Below are positions 33,915 to 42,762 of a stretch of 64,000 nucleotides of DNA, piece after piece. Positions within the stretch are counted from its first letter, which is position 1; the number at the start of each line of letters is the position of its first letter. The notes under the pieces were generated by a model, which did not search any database, was not told where the DNA came from, and saw only the letters and a list, made by a program, of their open reading frames with translations. A program made the position numbers and the translations under genes. Source of the DNA: Carboxylicivirga longa (GTDB lineage: Bacteria > Bacteroidota > Bacteroidia > Bacteroidales > Marinilabiliaceae); NCBI RefSeq assembly GCF_050589825.1, contig NZ_JBNGOZ010000009.1, positions 120,648 to 184,647 on the forward strand, written 5' to 3'.

Positions 33915-35342
33915 CTAAGGGTGCAAGTCGACTATTTTTTGGGCGATACTCTTTTTATAGGCACCCGTATTTAGGGCTTCGGCCTGTTGTAGGTAATGGA
34001 GGCAGGCAGTTGTGTTGTGGTAAATGTGCAAGTGTATTTTTGCCGCTTCCAGGGCTGAGTAGGGACCTATGTAGCGGGTGTCATCGCCTGTGAGGGCAAT
34101 CACCCGGTCGTAATGACTTAGGGCTGTTGCGAAGTGGCTCAACTGTTGTTCTATTTGTGCGCTTCGGTAGTAATGTTCTGCCCGGTAATAGTTGGTGAGT
34201 GCATTGGAATTGTTTTGTGTAAGCCGAGTCTGTGCCTGTTGGTAGTATCCTCCATCGTAGAGTAAGCGTGCTTGTAACAGCTTGGGTGGTGTTTGGGCCA
34301 GGGACTCAGCCTCTCTTTTTGCCTGTTTGTCGTTGCTTGTGGGTAGCTGTGTGGCCTTCTTAATTCTAGTAATCAAGCTATCGCGCATTGTAGCTTGCTC
34401 GTTCAGATGATGCCAGCGGGCACGGCGCAGCAGGGCATCGGTTTGAAAGGATTGGCCCGTATAAAGCTGCGCAAATCGTTTAAGGTCGTGGATGCCGTCT
34501 TTGTTTTGTGCATTAAGGAGCAGTCGTCCGCGGGCATAGTGCAGCAGGGGGAAGTACTCAAAGGCAGTAGCCGGGCAGCTGTCGAGTAGGGACAAGCCTT
34601 CGTCACCCATGCGGTGGCTAAAGGTGAGCGAGGCCAATACAAAGGTAAGCAGTGGCGACTCCGCAGCATCGGTCTGCCTTATTTGTTCTTGAATAAAGCT
34701 TGTATCGGGTTCGCCAAATTTCAGCTGACAATAGTTCAGCAGCACGCGGGCTTCCAGGTATTCCCCCTTGAGTTTGCGGCAAGCTTTGGTATTGTTGCTA
34801 AGCAGGGTAAATCCTTTATCGTTATCGCCCTTCATGCCCAATAGCCCGGCCCAAAAGCGGAATTGCCGGGGTATGCGGCTAAATAATACCTCGAAGAGGC
34901 CTTTTAGTTTGTTGTATTGAATGGGGTAGGGGCTCTGTTTGATATTGCTAAACTGCCGATGGGCACGGTAAAAGTTGCGTGCACCCTCCGTAAAGGCGCC
35001 GAGGCTCCAGTGCAGCAGACTTTGCTGTATCAGCAGCGTGCTGTGCATAAGGGAATAGCGGGGCTTTTCGTTGTACCTTTGTTCAAAGGCATCTAATGCC
35101 TTGGTAAATTCAAGTGCAAGGTAATGGTTTTCGCTACCTTGATAAGCAATAAAGAGAGCGTATAAATGCAGGTAGTCCTCCTCAATGCTGTCAGGCTTAT
35201 TGCTAGGGTCTATTTGCTTTAGCGGCTGTTGATAGATGCTGTATAGCTTATCTTGTCCGGTGTTGGATAAAAAGGGGGTTACCTGTGCCCCAAGGATGCC
35301 GTGCAGGCTAAGTAATAGGAGAAGGGTAAGGAGGTGCTTCAT
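33915..35342 (-). CDS. Secreted helical-repeat (TPR-like) protein of unknown function
   Basis: 475 residues with a signal peptide (1-19, cleaved after ILGAQ). The rest is almost entirely alpha-helical with TPR-like spacing: for example NYYRAEHYYRSAQIEQQLSH followed by ALSHYDRVIAL, and EAAKIHLHIYHNTTACLHYL near the end. The middle GLLGMKGDNDKGFTLL resembles TTC39/IML2-type repeat proteins, a weak guess only. Such proteins usually scaffold envelope complexes. Codon usage looks somewhat G-rich and there is no operon partner close by. Function unknown. Confidence 0.7.
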   Translation of the reverse strand: MKHLLTLLLLLSLHGILGAQVTPFLSNTGQDKLYSIYQQPLKQIDPSNKPDSIEEDYLHLYALFIAYQGSENHYLALEFTKALDAFEQRYNEKPRYSLMHSTLLIQQSLLHWSLGAFTEGARNFYRAHRQFSNIKQSPYPIQYNKLKGLFEVLFSRIPRQFRFWAGLLGMKGDNDKGFTLLSNNTKACRKLKGEYLEARVLLNYCQLKFGEPDTSFIQEQIRQTDAAESPLLTFVLASLTFSHRMGDEGLSLLDSCPATAFEYFPLLHYARGRLLLNAQNKDGIHDLKRFAQLYTGQSFQTDALLRRARWHHLNEQATMRDSLITRIKKATQLPTSNDKQAKREAESLAQTPPKLLQARLLYDGGYYQQAQTRLTQNNSNALTNYYRAEHYYRSAQIEQQLSHFATALSHYDRVIALTGDDTRYIGPYSALEAAKIHLHIYHNTTACLHYLQQAEALNTGAYKKSIAQKIVDLHP

Positions 35343-35379
35343 ACTGTTTATTTGTTATAAAAATAGCAAAAGGCACCAA

Positions 35380-35408
35380 TAAAAACAGCCGGAACGTGTC
35401 CGGCTGTT
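35380..35408 (-). terminator. Terminator of the merR-nif3-zinc ribbon operon
   Basis: Minus-strand stem AACAGCCGGA with TCCGGCTGTT (35384-35393, 35399-35408) followed by TTTTTA. Confidence 0.85.
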
Positions 35409-35432
35409 ATCAATATTGTTGAAAGTGTATTG

Positions 35433-36197
35433 CTATTCTTCATCACCAATGGCACTATCCACAAGGATACGACCGCAATACTCGCACACGATAATTTTCT
35501 TGCGCGAAGCTATATCCATCTGACGCTGTGGCGGAATTTTGTTGAAGCAACCTCCGCAGGCATCGCGCTCAACGGTTACCACCGCTAATCCATTGCGGGC
35601 ATTCTTACGGATGCGTTTAAAGGCCACCTGTAAACGCTCGGGTATGATGTTGATAATCTCTTCCGATTTTTTTATCAGGCGTTCTTCTTCAACCTGTGTC
35701 TCGCCCACAATCTCTTCCAGCTCTTTCTTCTTGGCATCCAGGTCGGCCTTGCGCTCATCGATAAGTGATTTTGATGAGGCACTCAGCTCTTTTTTATTTT
35801 TCAGCTCAGCGGTAAACTCCTTAATGCGCTTTTCGCACAGCTCAATCTCCAGCTTTTGAAACTCAATTTCTTTGGATAAAGAGTCGAACTCGCGGTTGTT
35901 GCGCACATTGCCTTGCTGAGCTTCGTATTTTTTGATTAATAAATCAGCTTCTTTAATCTCGTTTTTCTTACTCAGGATGGCGTCATTTAAGTTTTTAACC
36001 TCCCCATCAAGGTTACTCATACGAGTTTCAAGCCCCTCAATCTCATCCTCCAAATCCTGAACCTCTAAAGGAAGCTCACCACGAAGGGTGCGAATTTTGT
36101 CAATTGATGACTCTACACTTTGAAGGTCGTAAAGTGCCTTTAGGCGCTCTTCTACCGTCATCTCTTGTGCATTTGCTTTAGAATCTGCTTTTGCCAT
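35433..36197 (-). CDS. Coiled-coil protein with C-terminal C4 zinc ribbon
   Basis: 254 residues. About residues 20-190 form a long charged coiled coil (ELPLEVQDLEDEIEGLETRM and similar heptads). The C-terminal 50 residues hold a four-cysteine ribbon, CGGCFNKIP then CEYCGRIL, and an acidic tail. This is the widespread zf-RING_7/C4-type family, proposed to bind nucleic acid, with no firm function. It is the last gene of a three-gene operon, starting 4 bases after the Nif3-like gene, and the pairing of the two is conserved in many bacteria. Confidence 0.9.
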   Translation of the reverse strand: MAKADSKANAQEMTVEERLKALYDLQSVESSIDKIRTLRGELPLEVQDLEDEIEGLETRMSNLDGEVKNLNDAILSKKNEIKEADLLIKKYEAQQGNVRNNREFDSLSKEIEFQKLEIELCEKRIKEFTAELKNKKELSASSKSLIDERKADLDAKKKELEEIVGETQVEEERLIKKSEEIINIIPERLQVAFKRIRKNARNGLAVVTVERDACGGCFNKIPPQRQMDIASRKKIIVCEYCGRILVDSAIGDEE

Positions 36198-36201
36198 GCT
36201 G

Positions 36202-37296
36202 TTATAAATAATTTACGGGATTCGTATTCACGTTTGATAAATGGACTGCAAAATTAGAGAATTTTTTTGTAAGTATCTCAAAAAAAACTTCTTTAGTGTA
36301 TTGTTCGCTCTCAAAATGGCCAATATCAGCAATTAAAATCCGGCCTTCGGCATCGGCAAACTGATGGTACTTGAAGTCGCCGGTGATAAATACATCGGCT
36401 TGTGCTCCAATGGCCTTTCCCAGCAGGAAACTGCCCGAGCCACCACAGAGGGCCACGCGCCGTATGCGTTTACCCAAGGGTTGGGTATAGCGCACGCAAC
36501 CCGTTTTAAAGGTTTCTTTTAGTTGATGAAGGAACTCTATTTCATCCATCTCCTGCGGCAAATCGCCCACCATGCCCAGTCCGGTGGTATTCCATTCGTT
36601 GGCCAGTGGATACAGGTCATAGGCCACCTCTTCGTAGGGGTGAGCATTTCTTAGGGCTTTTAAAACCGTACTCTTTCGGTAGGCGGGCAGAACAGTTTCA
36701 ATGCGCGTTTCTTCCTCGCTGTGTATCTCCCCTTTTTGTCCCACAAAAGGCTTTGTGTTGTCTCCGGCACGAAAAGTGCCTTTGCCCTCGAGGTTATAGC
36801 TGCATGCATCGTAGTTGCCAATGTGACCGGCACCGGCTGTAAACAGCGCTTTACGCACGTCATCGGCATGATCGGTGGGCACAAAAGTAACCAACTTCAG
36901 CAGGCTTTCTTTTTTGGGTGCCAGTATCTTGCAGTTTTCAAGTCCCAGCTTATCCGCCATCTTTCCGCTCACACCGTTTATTACCGAGTCGGCATTGGTG
37001 TGTGAAGCATACAGGGCGATGCCTTTTTGTATGGCTTTGATAACAATGCGCTCGGTGGCGCTGTGACCATTAATTTTTTTTAGTCCACCCAGCATAATGG
37101 GGTGATGCGACACCACCAGGTTACAGCCTCGCTCAAGGGCTTCGTCAATTACTTCTTCGGTAATGTCCAGGGTGATCAATACTCCCTTAGCTTCGTCCCT
37201 GGCATTGCCTACGAGCAGTCCTACATTATCAAAATCTTCTTTGAGCGCTGATGGAGCAAAATGCTCCAATTCGTTTATTATGGTTTGAATTTGCAC
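36202..37296 (-). CDS. Nif3-like dinuclear metal-centre protein (YqfO type)
   Basis: 364 residues: the Nif3 fold split by an inserted PII-like/NIF3 N-terminal-type domain, as in Bacillus YqfO. Metal-binding motifs are visible: VVSHHPIMLGG, YASHTNADSVINGVS and, near the end, DIGHFESEQYTKEV. Family members form hexameric toroids with two metals per site; the assigned GTP cyclohydrolase I type 2 activity is not secure. The start is 11 bases after the MerR gene and the stop 4 bases before the zinc-ribbon gene, so all three are one operon. Confidence 0.92.
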   Translation of the reverse strand: MQIQTIINELEHFAPSALKEDFDNVGLLVGNARDEAKGVLITLDITEEVIDEALERGCNLVVSHHPIMLGGLKKINGHSATERIVIKAIQKGIALYASHTNADSVINGVSGKMADKLGLENCKILAPKKESLLKLVTFVPTDHADDVRKALFTAGAGHIGNYDACSYNLEGKGTFRAGDNTKPFVGQKGEIHSEEETRIETVLPAYRKSTVLKALRNAHPYEEVAYDLYPLANEWNTTGLGMVGDLPQEMDEIEFLHQLKETFKTGCVRYTQPLGKRIRRVALCGGSGSFLLGKAIGAQADVFITGDFKYHQFADAEGRILIADIGHFESEQYTKEVFFEILTKKFSNFAVHLSNVNTNPVNYL

Positions 37297-37307
37297 GTTT
37301 ACTTCTG

Positions 37308-37646
37308 TTAGTCAATGTTATCACGTATCTCCACCAATAAGTCGCGTATGTCTTTTAGTTTCGACACCACCTCGAAGTTATTAACGGTATCGTCGTGATT
37401 TTCTTTTAGTTTTTTCTGTGCGCCTTTCAGCGTCATGCCTTTTTCTTTCACCAGGTGAAAAATAAGGTGAAAGTTATCCACGTCTTTGGGTGTAAACAGG
37501 CGGTTTCCTTTTTTGTTTTTATGGGGTTTGATAATGTCAAACTCCTTCTCCCAAAAGCGGATTAGTGAGGTTTTGACATCAAACATGGCCGCCACTTCAC
37601 CAATGGAATAGAACAATCTTTCTACTTTTTGTTCTTTGTAAGGCAT
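37308..37646 (-). CDS. MerR-family transcriptional regulator
   Basis: 112 residues. An N-terminal winged helix-turn-helix of MerR type (YSIGEVAAMFDVKTSLIRFWE, then FDIIKPHKNKKGNRLF) is followed by a short coiled C-terminus (KLKDIRDLLVEIRD) with no cysteine-based or other effector-binding domain, so the signal is unknown. This short form is typical of Bacteroidota. It heads an operon with the Nif3-like and zinc-ribbon genes. A 6-bp hairpin (TTTGGC/GCCAAA, 37702-37718) lies upstream and could be an operator or a transcript structure. Confidence 0.9.
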   Translation of the reverse strand: MPYKEQKVERLFYSIGEVAAMFDVKTSLIRFWEKEFDIIKPHKNKKGNRLFTPKDVDNFHLIFHLVKEKGMTLKGAQKKLKENHDDTVNNFEVVSKLKDIRDLLVEIRDNID

Positions 37647-37967
37647 GATATTTTATTTACTAGCTGGTTACGGAAAAGACGTATTACAATAATAGCGGTA
37701 TTTTGGCGAAAAGCCAAATGGTGTGGGGCTATTGTGGTGTTGTTGCGTTCATGGTTGTAAATTGTATAATCAATGAAAACGCTAACATCTGTTGAGGCAA
37801 CCTCAAGTCCTTCACCTAGGGCGTGGTGATGGTGTGCGTCAAACTGCGTAAATAGTAATTACCAACTGGTCTATTGGAGGCTAAATTCGGTCCTCCATGA
37901 TTTTACCCTTGTGACAATTTACCATCGTGGTTCAAAATTGTATCTTTAACGGCAAAACAATACAGGT
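37647..37967. other. Divergent gap between the MerR and CapA-like genes
   Basis: 321 bases with small hairpins (GAGG-CAA-CCTC near 37794, GGAGG...CCTCC near 37876-37896) and a weak -7 box TATCTTTA at 37941-37948 for the CapA-like gene. I could not match it to a known riboswitch. Confidence 0.4.
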
Positions 37968-39086
37968 ATGTTCCGATTATCAATTATCACAATTATATCC
38001 ATTGTATTTAGCCTTCATTTACGTGCGCAGCATAGCGATGGATTGTCCTTTATTGGTGTGGGCGATATGATGCTGGGCACCCATTTCCCCGAGGAGCACT
38101 ACCTTCCACCCAACGATGATCCCTGGCCTTTGCTGGAAGCTGTGGTACCTGTATTTGCCAATGCCGATGTGGTGTTTGGTAACCTGGAGGGTGCCTTTCT
38201 GGATGAAGGTGAGGTATTTAAGCGTTGCAAAGATCTGAGTAAATGCTATGCCTTTAAAACACCAACCCGTTATGCTCCTGTATTACAACGTGTAGGTTTT
38301 GATTTTTTGAGTGTGGCCAATAATCATATCCGCGACTTTGGCCCGGCCGGCCTGATGACAACACGCCGCTTGCTGGATAGCCTGGATATTGCCTTCGCCG
38401 GCCTGGTGGACAAGCCTTCAGTGGTGAAGGTGATCAATGGTAAAACCATTGGTATGTGTGCCTTTGCTCCCAATACGGGAACGGCTAAGATCGGCGATGT
38501 GGCAGGGGCTGTGCGCATTGTTGAAGCGCTTGAGTCAAGCTGCGATTATGTAATTGTATCTTTTCATGGGGGAGCTGAGGGGAAGGATCATCAGCATGTT
38601 ACGCGCGAGACAGAAATGTTCTACGGTGAGAATCGTGGTAATGTGTATGCCTTTGCCCATGCGGTTGTAGATGCTGGTGCCGATATGGTTTTTGGTCATG
38701 GGCCGCATGTGCCAAGGGCTATCGAAATATACAATAATCGTTTTATCGCTTATAGCCTTAGTAACTTTTGTACCTATAGCCGTTTTAATATTAGCGGCGC
38801 CAATGGTCTGTCGCCTGTGGTGCAGATATGGACCAACAGCGACGGCTCTTTTGTGCGGGGCAAGGTGCATGCCTTTCGCCAGCAGCGTGGCCATGGTACC
38901 TTTTATGATGCGGGCAAAGCGGTGGTGTATAAAATGCGCGACCTTACCCGAATGGATTTCCCGGAGCTTAACCACCGTCTTGTATTTGATGATGATGGTG
39001 ATTTTTATATGCCCTTTGAGCAGATTTTGCAGACGCGCGGACTTGATTTGCCTGTCATTACAGTGGCTGTTCCTTCGCTATTATAG
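37968..39086 (+). CDS. CapA-family calcineurin-like phosphoesterase, secreted
   Basis: 372 residues with a signal peptide (1-20, cleaved after LRAQ). Metal-site motifs of the CapA/PgsA superfamily are clear: GVGDMMLGTHFPEE, ANADVVFGNLEGAF, VANNHIRDFGPAG, IVSFHGGAEG and FGHGPHVPRAIEIY, ending in YSLSNF. Bacillus CapA assists polyglutamate export; this family is wider and the substrate here is unknown. No capB/capC or polysaccharide genes are near. The gene converges on the symporter gene with 67 bases between. Confidence 0.88.
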   Translation: MFRLSIITIISIVFSLHLRAQHSDGLSFIGVGDMMLGTHFPEEHYLPPNDDPWPLLEAVVPVFANADVVFGNLEGAFLDEGEVFKRCKDLSKCYAFKTPTRYAPVLQRVGFDFLSVANNHIRDFGPAGLMTTRRLLDSLDIAFAGLVDKPSVVKVINGKTIGMCAFAPNTGTAKIGDVAGAVRIVEALESSCDYVIVSFHGGAEGKDHQHVTRETEMFYGENRGNVYAFAHAVVDAGADMVFGHGPHVPRAIEIYNNRFIAYSLSNFCTYSRFNISGANGLSPVVQIWTNSDGSFVRGKVHAFRQQRGHGTFYDAGKAVVYKMRDLTRMDFPELNHRLVFDDDGDFYMPFEQILQTRGLDLPVITVAVPSLL

Positions 39087-39153
39087 CCGGAACAGTACAG
39101 AATGCCTGCATGATTTCTTTTCCTGCTTAAATACCAAACAGGAAACTATTGCA

Positions 39154-40581
39154 TTAAGGCTTTCGCTTCCTGATCAGCAAAAGGCCGATGAAGGTGATTA
39201 GCCCGTTATATATCAGCTTTTCGAATCCCATGGTGAAATGAGCATCCAGAAAGCCAATGATAATTGGTGAGACCAGTGCGATGAGGGGCACCCAGGCATC
39301 GCGCAGCTTCCATTTGGTGAAGAGTCCAAAGGCGTAAAGACCCAACAGTGGTCCGTAAGTATAGCCGGCCAGGTTAAATACCGTGCTGATTACGCTGTCG
39401 TTGTTAAAGGCTTTGAAGATAAGAATAACGACGGCTAGCACCAGGCTAAAGGCAATGTGAACACGGAAACGGGTCTTCTTGGCTTTTTCTGCACTTTTCT
39501 TTTCCACATTCAGTATGTCCACCGAGAATGAAGTGGTGAGAGAGGTGAGGGCCGAATCAGCACTGGAATAAGCGGCTGCTACCAGCCCCAGCATAAAAAA
39601 GATGCCAACGACCTTGGGTAGATAGCCTCCTGTGGCAATGATGGGAAATAAATCGTCGTTGCTGGCCGGTAATGGAATGCCCTGATTGGCGGCAAACATA
39701 AACAGCAGCACCCCCAGGCTTAGGAACAAGAGGTTGACGGGCACAAAAGAGAGGCCATACCAGTGCATGTTTTTCTGTGCGTCTTTCAGGTTGCGGCAGG
39801 TCAGGTTTTTCTGCATCATATCCTGATCAAGCCCCGTCATTACTATGGTGATAAAAGCGCCGGAAAAGAATTGCTTCACAAAATGCTGTTTCGACGACCA
39901 GTCTTCAAACTCAAATACCTGCGACAGGTCACTGCCGGCAACAGCTTTGATCATGCCGCCAAAAGAAAGGTCAAGGGTTCGTGCAACCACCACCACGGTG
40001 ATGCCCACGCTAAGCAGCATAAATAGGGTTTGTAGGGTATCGGTCCAGATAATGGTTTTGATACCGCCCCTAAAGGTGTAGAGCCAGATGAGTAATATGG
40101 TGACCAATACGGTGATTTCAAAAGATATATTGAAGGCATTGAAGACCGTTATTTGCAGTACGTTGGCCATCAGGTAGAGGCGGGCGGCAGCGCCAATGGT
40201 GCGCGACAGGAGGAAGAGAGCAGCACCGGATTTATAAGACCAAAAGCCAAAGCGATCTTCCAGGTAAGTATAAATGGAAGTGAGGTTCAGACGGTAGTAA
40301 AGGGGGAGTAAGATGTGGGCAATTACCAGATAACCCAGAAAATAACCCATTACCATTTGCATGTAAGTGAGCCCTGTTGAGCCGACCCATCCGGGCACCG
40401 AAATAAAGGTAACGCCCGACAGAGAGGCGCCAATCATGCCAATGGACACAATGTACCAGGGAGACTGCTTATTGCCCCTGAAAAAGGTATCGTTATCAGC
40501 TTTTTTACTGGTTACAAATGAAATCAGGATGAGTAGGCCGAAGTATCCGCCAATGATAGCTGCAATGTGTGCTGGATTCAT
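39154..40581 (-). CDS. Sodium:solute symporter (SSS family)
   Basis: 475 residues with about 13 membrane helices, starting IAAIIGGYFGLLILISFVTS. Family features include GASLSGVTFISVPGWVG in the second helix region, the SSADSALTSLTTSFSVDIL segment in helix 8 carrying the conserved small polar residues of the Na2 site, and a final helix before RKRKP. It co-transports Na+ with a small solute (sugar, amino acid, nucleoside or vitamin). No neighbouring gene identifies the solute. An 8-bp perfect hairpin (40680-40699) and no strong promoter lie upstream. Confidence 0.92.
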   Translation of the reverse strand: MNPAHIAAIIGGYFGLLILISFVTSKKADNDTFFRGNKQSPWYIVSIGMIGASLSGVTFISVPGWVGSTGLTYMQMVMGYFLGYLVIAHILLPLYYRLNLTSIYTYLEDRFGFWSYKSGAALFLLSRTIGAAARLYLMANVLQITVFNAFNISFEITVLVTILLIWLYTFRGGIKTIIWTDTLQTLFMLLSVGITVVVVARTLDLSFGGMIKAVAGSDLSQVFEFEDWSSKQHFVKQFFSGAFITIVMTGLDQDMMQKNLTCRNLKDAQKNMHWYGLSFVPVNLLFLSLGVLLFMFAANQGIPLPASNDDLFPIIATGGYLPKVVGIFFMLGLVAAAYSSADSALTSLTTSFSVDILNVEKKSAEKAKKTRFRVHIAFSLVLAVVILIFKAFNNDSVISTVFNLAGYTYGPLLGLYAFGLFTKWKLRDAWVPLIALVSPIIIGFLDAHFTMGFEKLIYNGLITFIGLLLIRKRKP

Positions 40582-40728
40582 CTTATTAAGGATTTGTTCG
40601 GCACGAAGATAAAAGATTACCCGGAAAGTTTGTATGACAAAAGTAGGTAATATTAATCAGTGGGGATGTAATTGCTGCGTCATCAAAGCATTTTGATGAT
40701 TATTTTGGAAGTATTACATGTCATACAT

Positions 40729-41115
40729 CTACAGTCCCCGGCGATCGGCTACAATCATCAGGGCTTCTTCACGAATAATTACGGGCGGGTTAATCTGACG
40801 GATCTGCAGGCTCTTAAGCCATCCGGCTACCTCACGCTCTTTCAGGGTAAACAGAATCTCGCGAAACTGTTCAATCTGCTCGTCAGTATAACTTGTGGCA
40901 GCACGTCCGGCATAGCTGTCCAGCTCTTCATCCTCGTAATATTCTGCTTTGTCGCTGCTACTTAGTAAGCTGTCGGCTTCGCACACCTCGTGTGCCCCAC
41001 AGCAATCGTCAGCAATCACCACAGGTTCTTCATCCTGCTCGCCTTCTTTGGACTTTCGGGTAAAAATGAAAGCCACAATTAAGGCTACTACTATAGCTCC
41101 CAGTAAGTAAATCAT
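40729..41115 (-). CDS. Single-pass membrane protein with CC-GAH-C motif
   Basis: 128 residues. One N-terminal membrane helix (about 2-20) followed by RKSKEGE, an acidic stretch, a cysteine motif DDCCGAHEVCEADSLL (Cys38-39 and Cys44 region), EYYEDEELDSYAGR, and a folded tail ending IVADRRGL. I recall this as a conserved Bacteroidota family of unknown function, sometimes mislabelled phospholipase. The cysteine cluster could bind a metal. It lies beside the ars operon but is separated from acr3 by a hairpin, so a link with arsenic is only a suggestion. Confidence 0.7.
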   Translation of the reverse strand: MIYLLGAIVVALIVAFIFTRKSKEGEQDEEPVVIADDCCGAHEVCEADSLLSSSDKAEYYEDEELDSYAGRAATSYTDEQIEQFREILFTLKEREVAGWLKSLQIRQINPPVIIREEALMIVADRRGL

Positions 41116-41147
41116 GCTGCAAAAATATAAATAAGTCAGAAGTTATT

Positions 41148-41193
41148 GGTCAGTAGTCAGTAGTTTAACATTCTTTACCACTGACTACTGACC
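41148..41193 (-). terminator. Long hairpin downstream of acr3
   Basis: GGTCAGTAGTCAGTAG (41148-41163) pairs with CACTGACTACTGACC (41179-41193) apart from one bulged base. It would end the ars transcript, though no clean T run follows; it may instead be a dispersed repeat, as similar CAGTAG stems occur near 27000. Confidence 0.5.
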
Positions 41194-41213
41194 CTTAATC
41201 AACAGTTTATTAT

Positions 41214-42245
41214 TTAATACTTCCATTTGTTAGCCAGGGCTACCAACGAAAGCATAACGGGTACTTCAACCAGCACGCCAACCACGGTTACGAGGGCAGC
41301 AGGCGACTGAAGACCGAATAGGGCAATAGCCACCGCCACGGCCAGTTCAAAAAAGTTACTGGCACCAATCATGGCGGCCGGTGAACATACCGCGTGTGGT
41401 AATTTTAGCTGGCGACCGCTTATCCAGGCAATAAAAAAGATAAAGTAGGTTTGAATAATCAGAGGCACCGCAATGAGCAGGATGATAAAGGGCTGACTGG
41501 TGATGTTATGCCCCTGAAAGGCAAATAAGAGCACCAGTGTGGCCAGTAGGGCAAAGATGCTAAGCGGTTTAAATTTTGGTAAAAAGCTTTCGGTAAACCA
41601 GGTCTCTCCGCGCCTGCGAATGAGTGCGCGATTGGTTAGGGTACCGGCCAATAGGGGTACCACCACAAAAATAACCACGCTGCTTACCAGCGTATCATAG
41701 GGGATGATCACATTAGTAATGCCGAGCAGTAAACCCACCAAAGGAACAAAGGCCACCAGAATAATCAGGTCGTTAACAGATACCTGCACCAGGGTGTAGT
41801 TGGGGTCGCCATTGGTCAGGTACGACCATACAAAGACCATGGCCGTGCAGGGAGCAGCCCCTAAAAGAATAGCACCGGCTATGTATTCCCCGGCCTGCTC
41901 CGGTGCAATAAATGCTCCGTATAATTTTGTAAAGAAAACCCAGGCGAAAAAGGCCATGCTGAAGGGTTTAATCAGCCAGTTAACGATCAGTGTCAGGATA
42001 ATGCCCTTGGGGCGTTTCCCCACATTTTTGATGCTTGAGAAATCGACTTGCAGCATCATGGGGTAAATCATGAGCCACACGAGTAGCGCCACCAGAATAT
42101 TAACGCCTGCAATTTCAAGGCCGCTGAGGAGGCTTACAGTTTTGCCAAAGAAATGGCCGATTAAAATACCTGCGCTTATACACAGCGCTACCCAAAGGGT
42201 GAGATATTTTTCGAAGAAGCCGATTTGTTTCTTTTCTTGTGTCAT
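41214..42245 (-). CDS. acr3: Arsenite efflux transporter, ACR3 family
   Basis: 343 residues with ten predicted membrane helices, the ACR3 architecture distinct from ArsB. The conserved motif with the transport cysteine is visible in GAAPCTAMVFVWSYLTNGDPN, followed by QVSVNDLI. It exports As(OH)3, the product of ArsC, using the membrane potential. It is the third gene of the operon arsR-arsC-acr3. A 9-bp hairpin (42268-42276 with 42293-42301) lies in the 78-base gap after arsC and could tune transporter expression. Confidence 0.95.
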   Translation of the reverse strand: MTQEKKQIGFFEKYLTLWVALCISAGILIGHFFGKTVSLLSGLEIAGVNILVALLVWLMIYPMMLQVDFSSIKNVGKRPKGIILTLIVNWLIKPFSMAFFAWVFFTKLYGAFIAPEQAGEYIAGAILLGAAPCTAMVFVWSYLTNGDPNYTLVQVSVNDLIILVAFVPLVGLLLGITNVIIPYDTLVSSVVIFVVVPLLAGTLTNRALIRRRGETWFTESFLPKFKPLSIFALLATLVLLFAFQGHNITSQPFIILLIAVPLIIQTYFIFFIAWISGRQLKLPHAVCSPAAMIGASNFFELAVAVAIALFGLQSPAALVTVVGVLVEVPVMLSLVALANKWKY

Positions 42246-42267
42246 AACGAAGAATTACAAAGCGAAA

Positions 42268-42301
42268 AGCCCGATGGTCGCAAAAGGCTATGCATCAGGC
42301 T
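42268..42301 (-). promoter_or_regulatory. Hairpin between arsC and acr3
   Basis: AGCCCGATG and CATCAGGCT pair over 9 bp with one wobble around a 16-base loop. It may stabilise or attenuate the transcript; no T run follows. Confidence 0.35.
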
Positions 42302-42323
42302 GATCAACGTTTTTAGCTTTACA

Positions 42324-42743
42324 TTATTTTTTAATATTCTCGGTATAAAACTGGAAGAAAGCCTCCTTGATTTCATCGCGAACCCGGTGAAATTCACTCA
42401 TGATAAATTCTTCGCTTCCCTGGGCATGAGACGGATCATCGAAGCCAATGTGGACACGGTGCTTCACATCGCCTGTAAAGGCCGGGCATGATTCATTGGC
42501 ACCGCCACAAACGGTGATTACATAGTCCCATTTCTCATTGAGGTATTTATTGACTGAATCGGAAGAATGGCCGCTGATGTCAATACCAATTTCCTGCATC
42601 ACCTCAACGGCTTTGGCGTTTAACTTACCCGATGCTTCGGTACCGGCTGAATATACTTCGATGTTTTTATCAAATGACTGTAAAAAGCCATGGGCCATTT
42701 GGCTGCGGCAGCTATTGCCGGTGCATAAAATTAAAACTCTCAT
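42324..42743 (-). CDS. arsC: Arsenate reductase, thioredoxin-coupled low-molecular-weight phosphatase type
   Basis: 139 residues. The P-loop is C7-TGNSC-R13 (CX5R), and the resolving pair Cys79 and Cys86 is in VCGGANESCPAF, with the same spacing as the staphylococcal enzyme (Cys10, 82, 89). It reduces arsenate to arsenite by a cysteine relay regenerated by thioredoxin. It lies between arsR (19 bases upstream) and acr3. Confidence 0.96.
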   Translation of the reverse strand: MRVLILCTGNSCRSQMAHGFLQSFDKNIEVYSAGTEASGKLNAKAVEVMQEIGIDISGHSSDSVNKYLNEKWDYVITVCGGANESCPAFTGDVKHRVHIGFDDPSHAQGSEEFIMSEFHRVRDEIKEAFFQFYTENIKK

Positions 42744-42762
42744 TGTGTTGTTTATTAATCTA

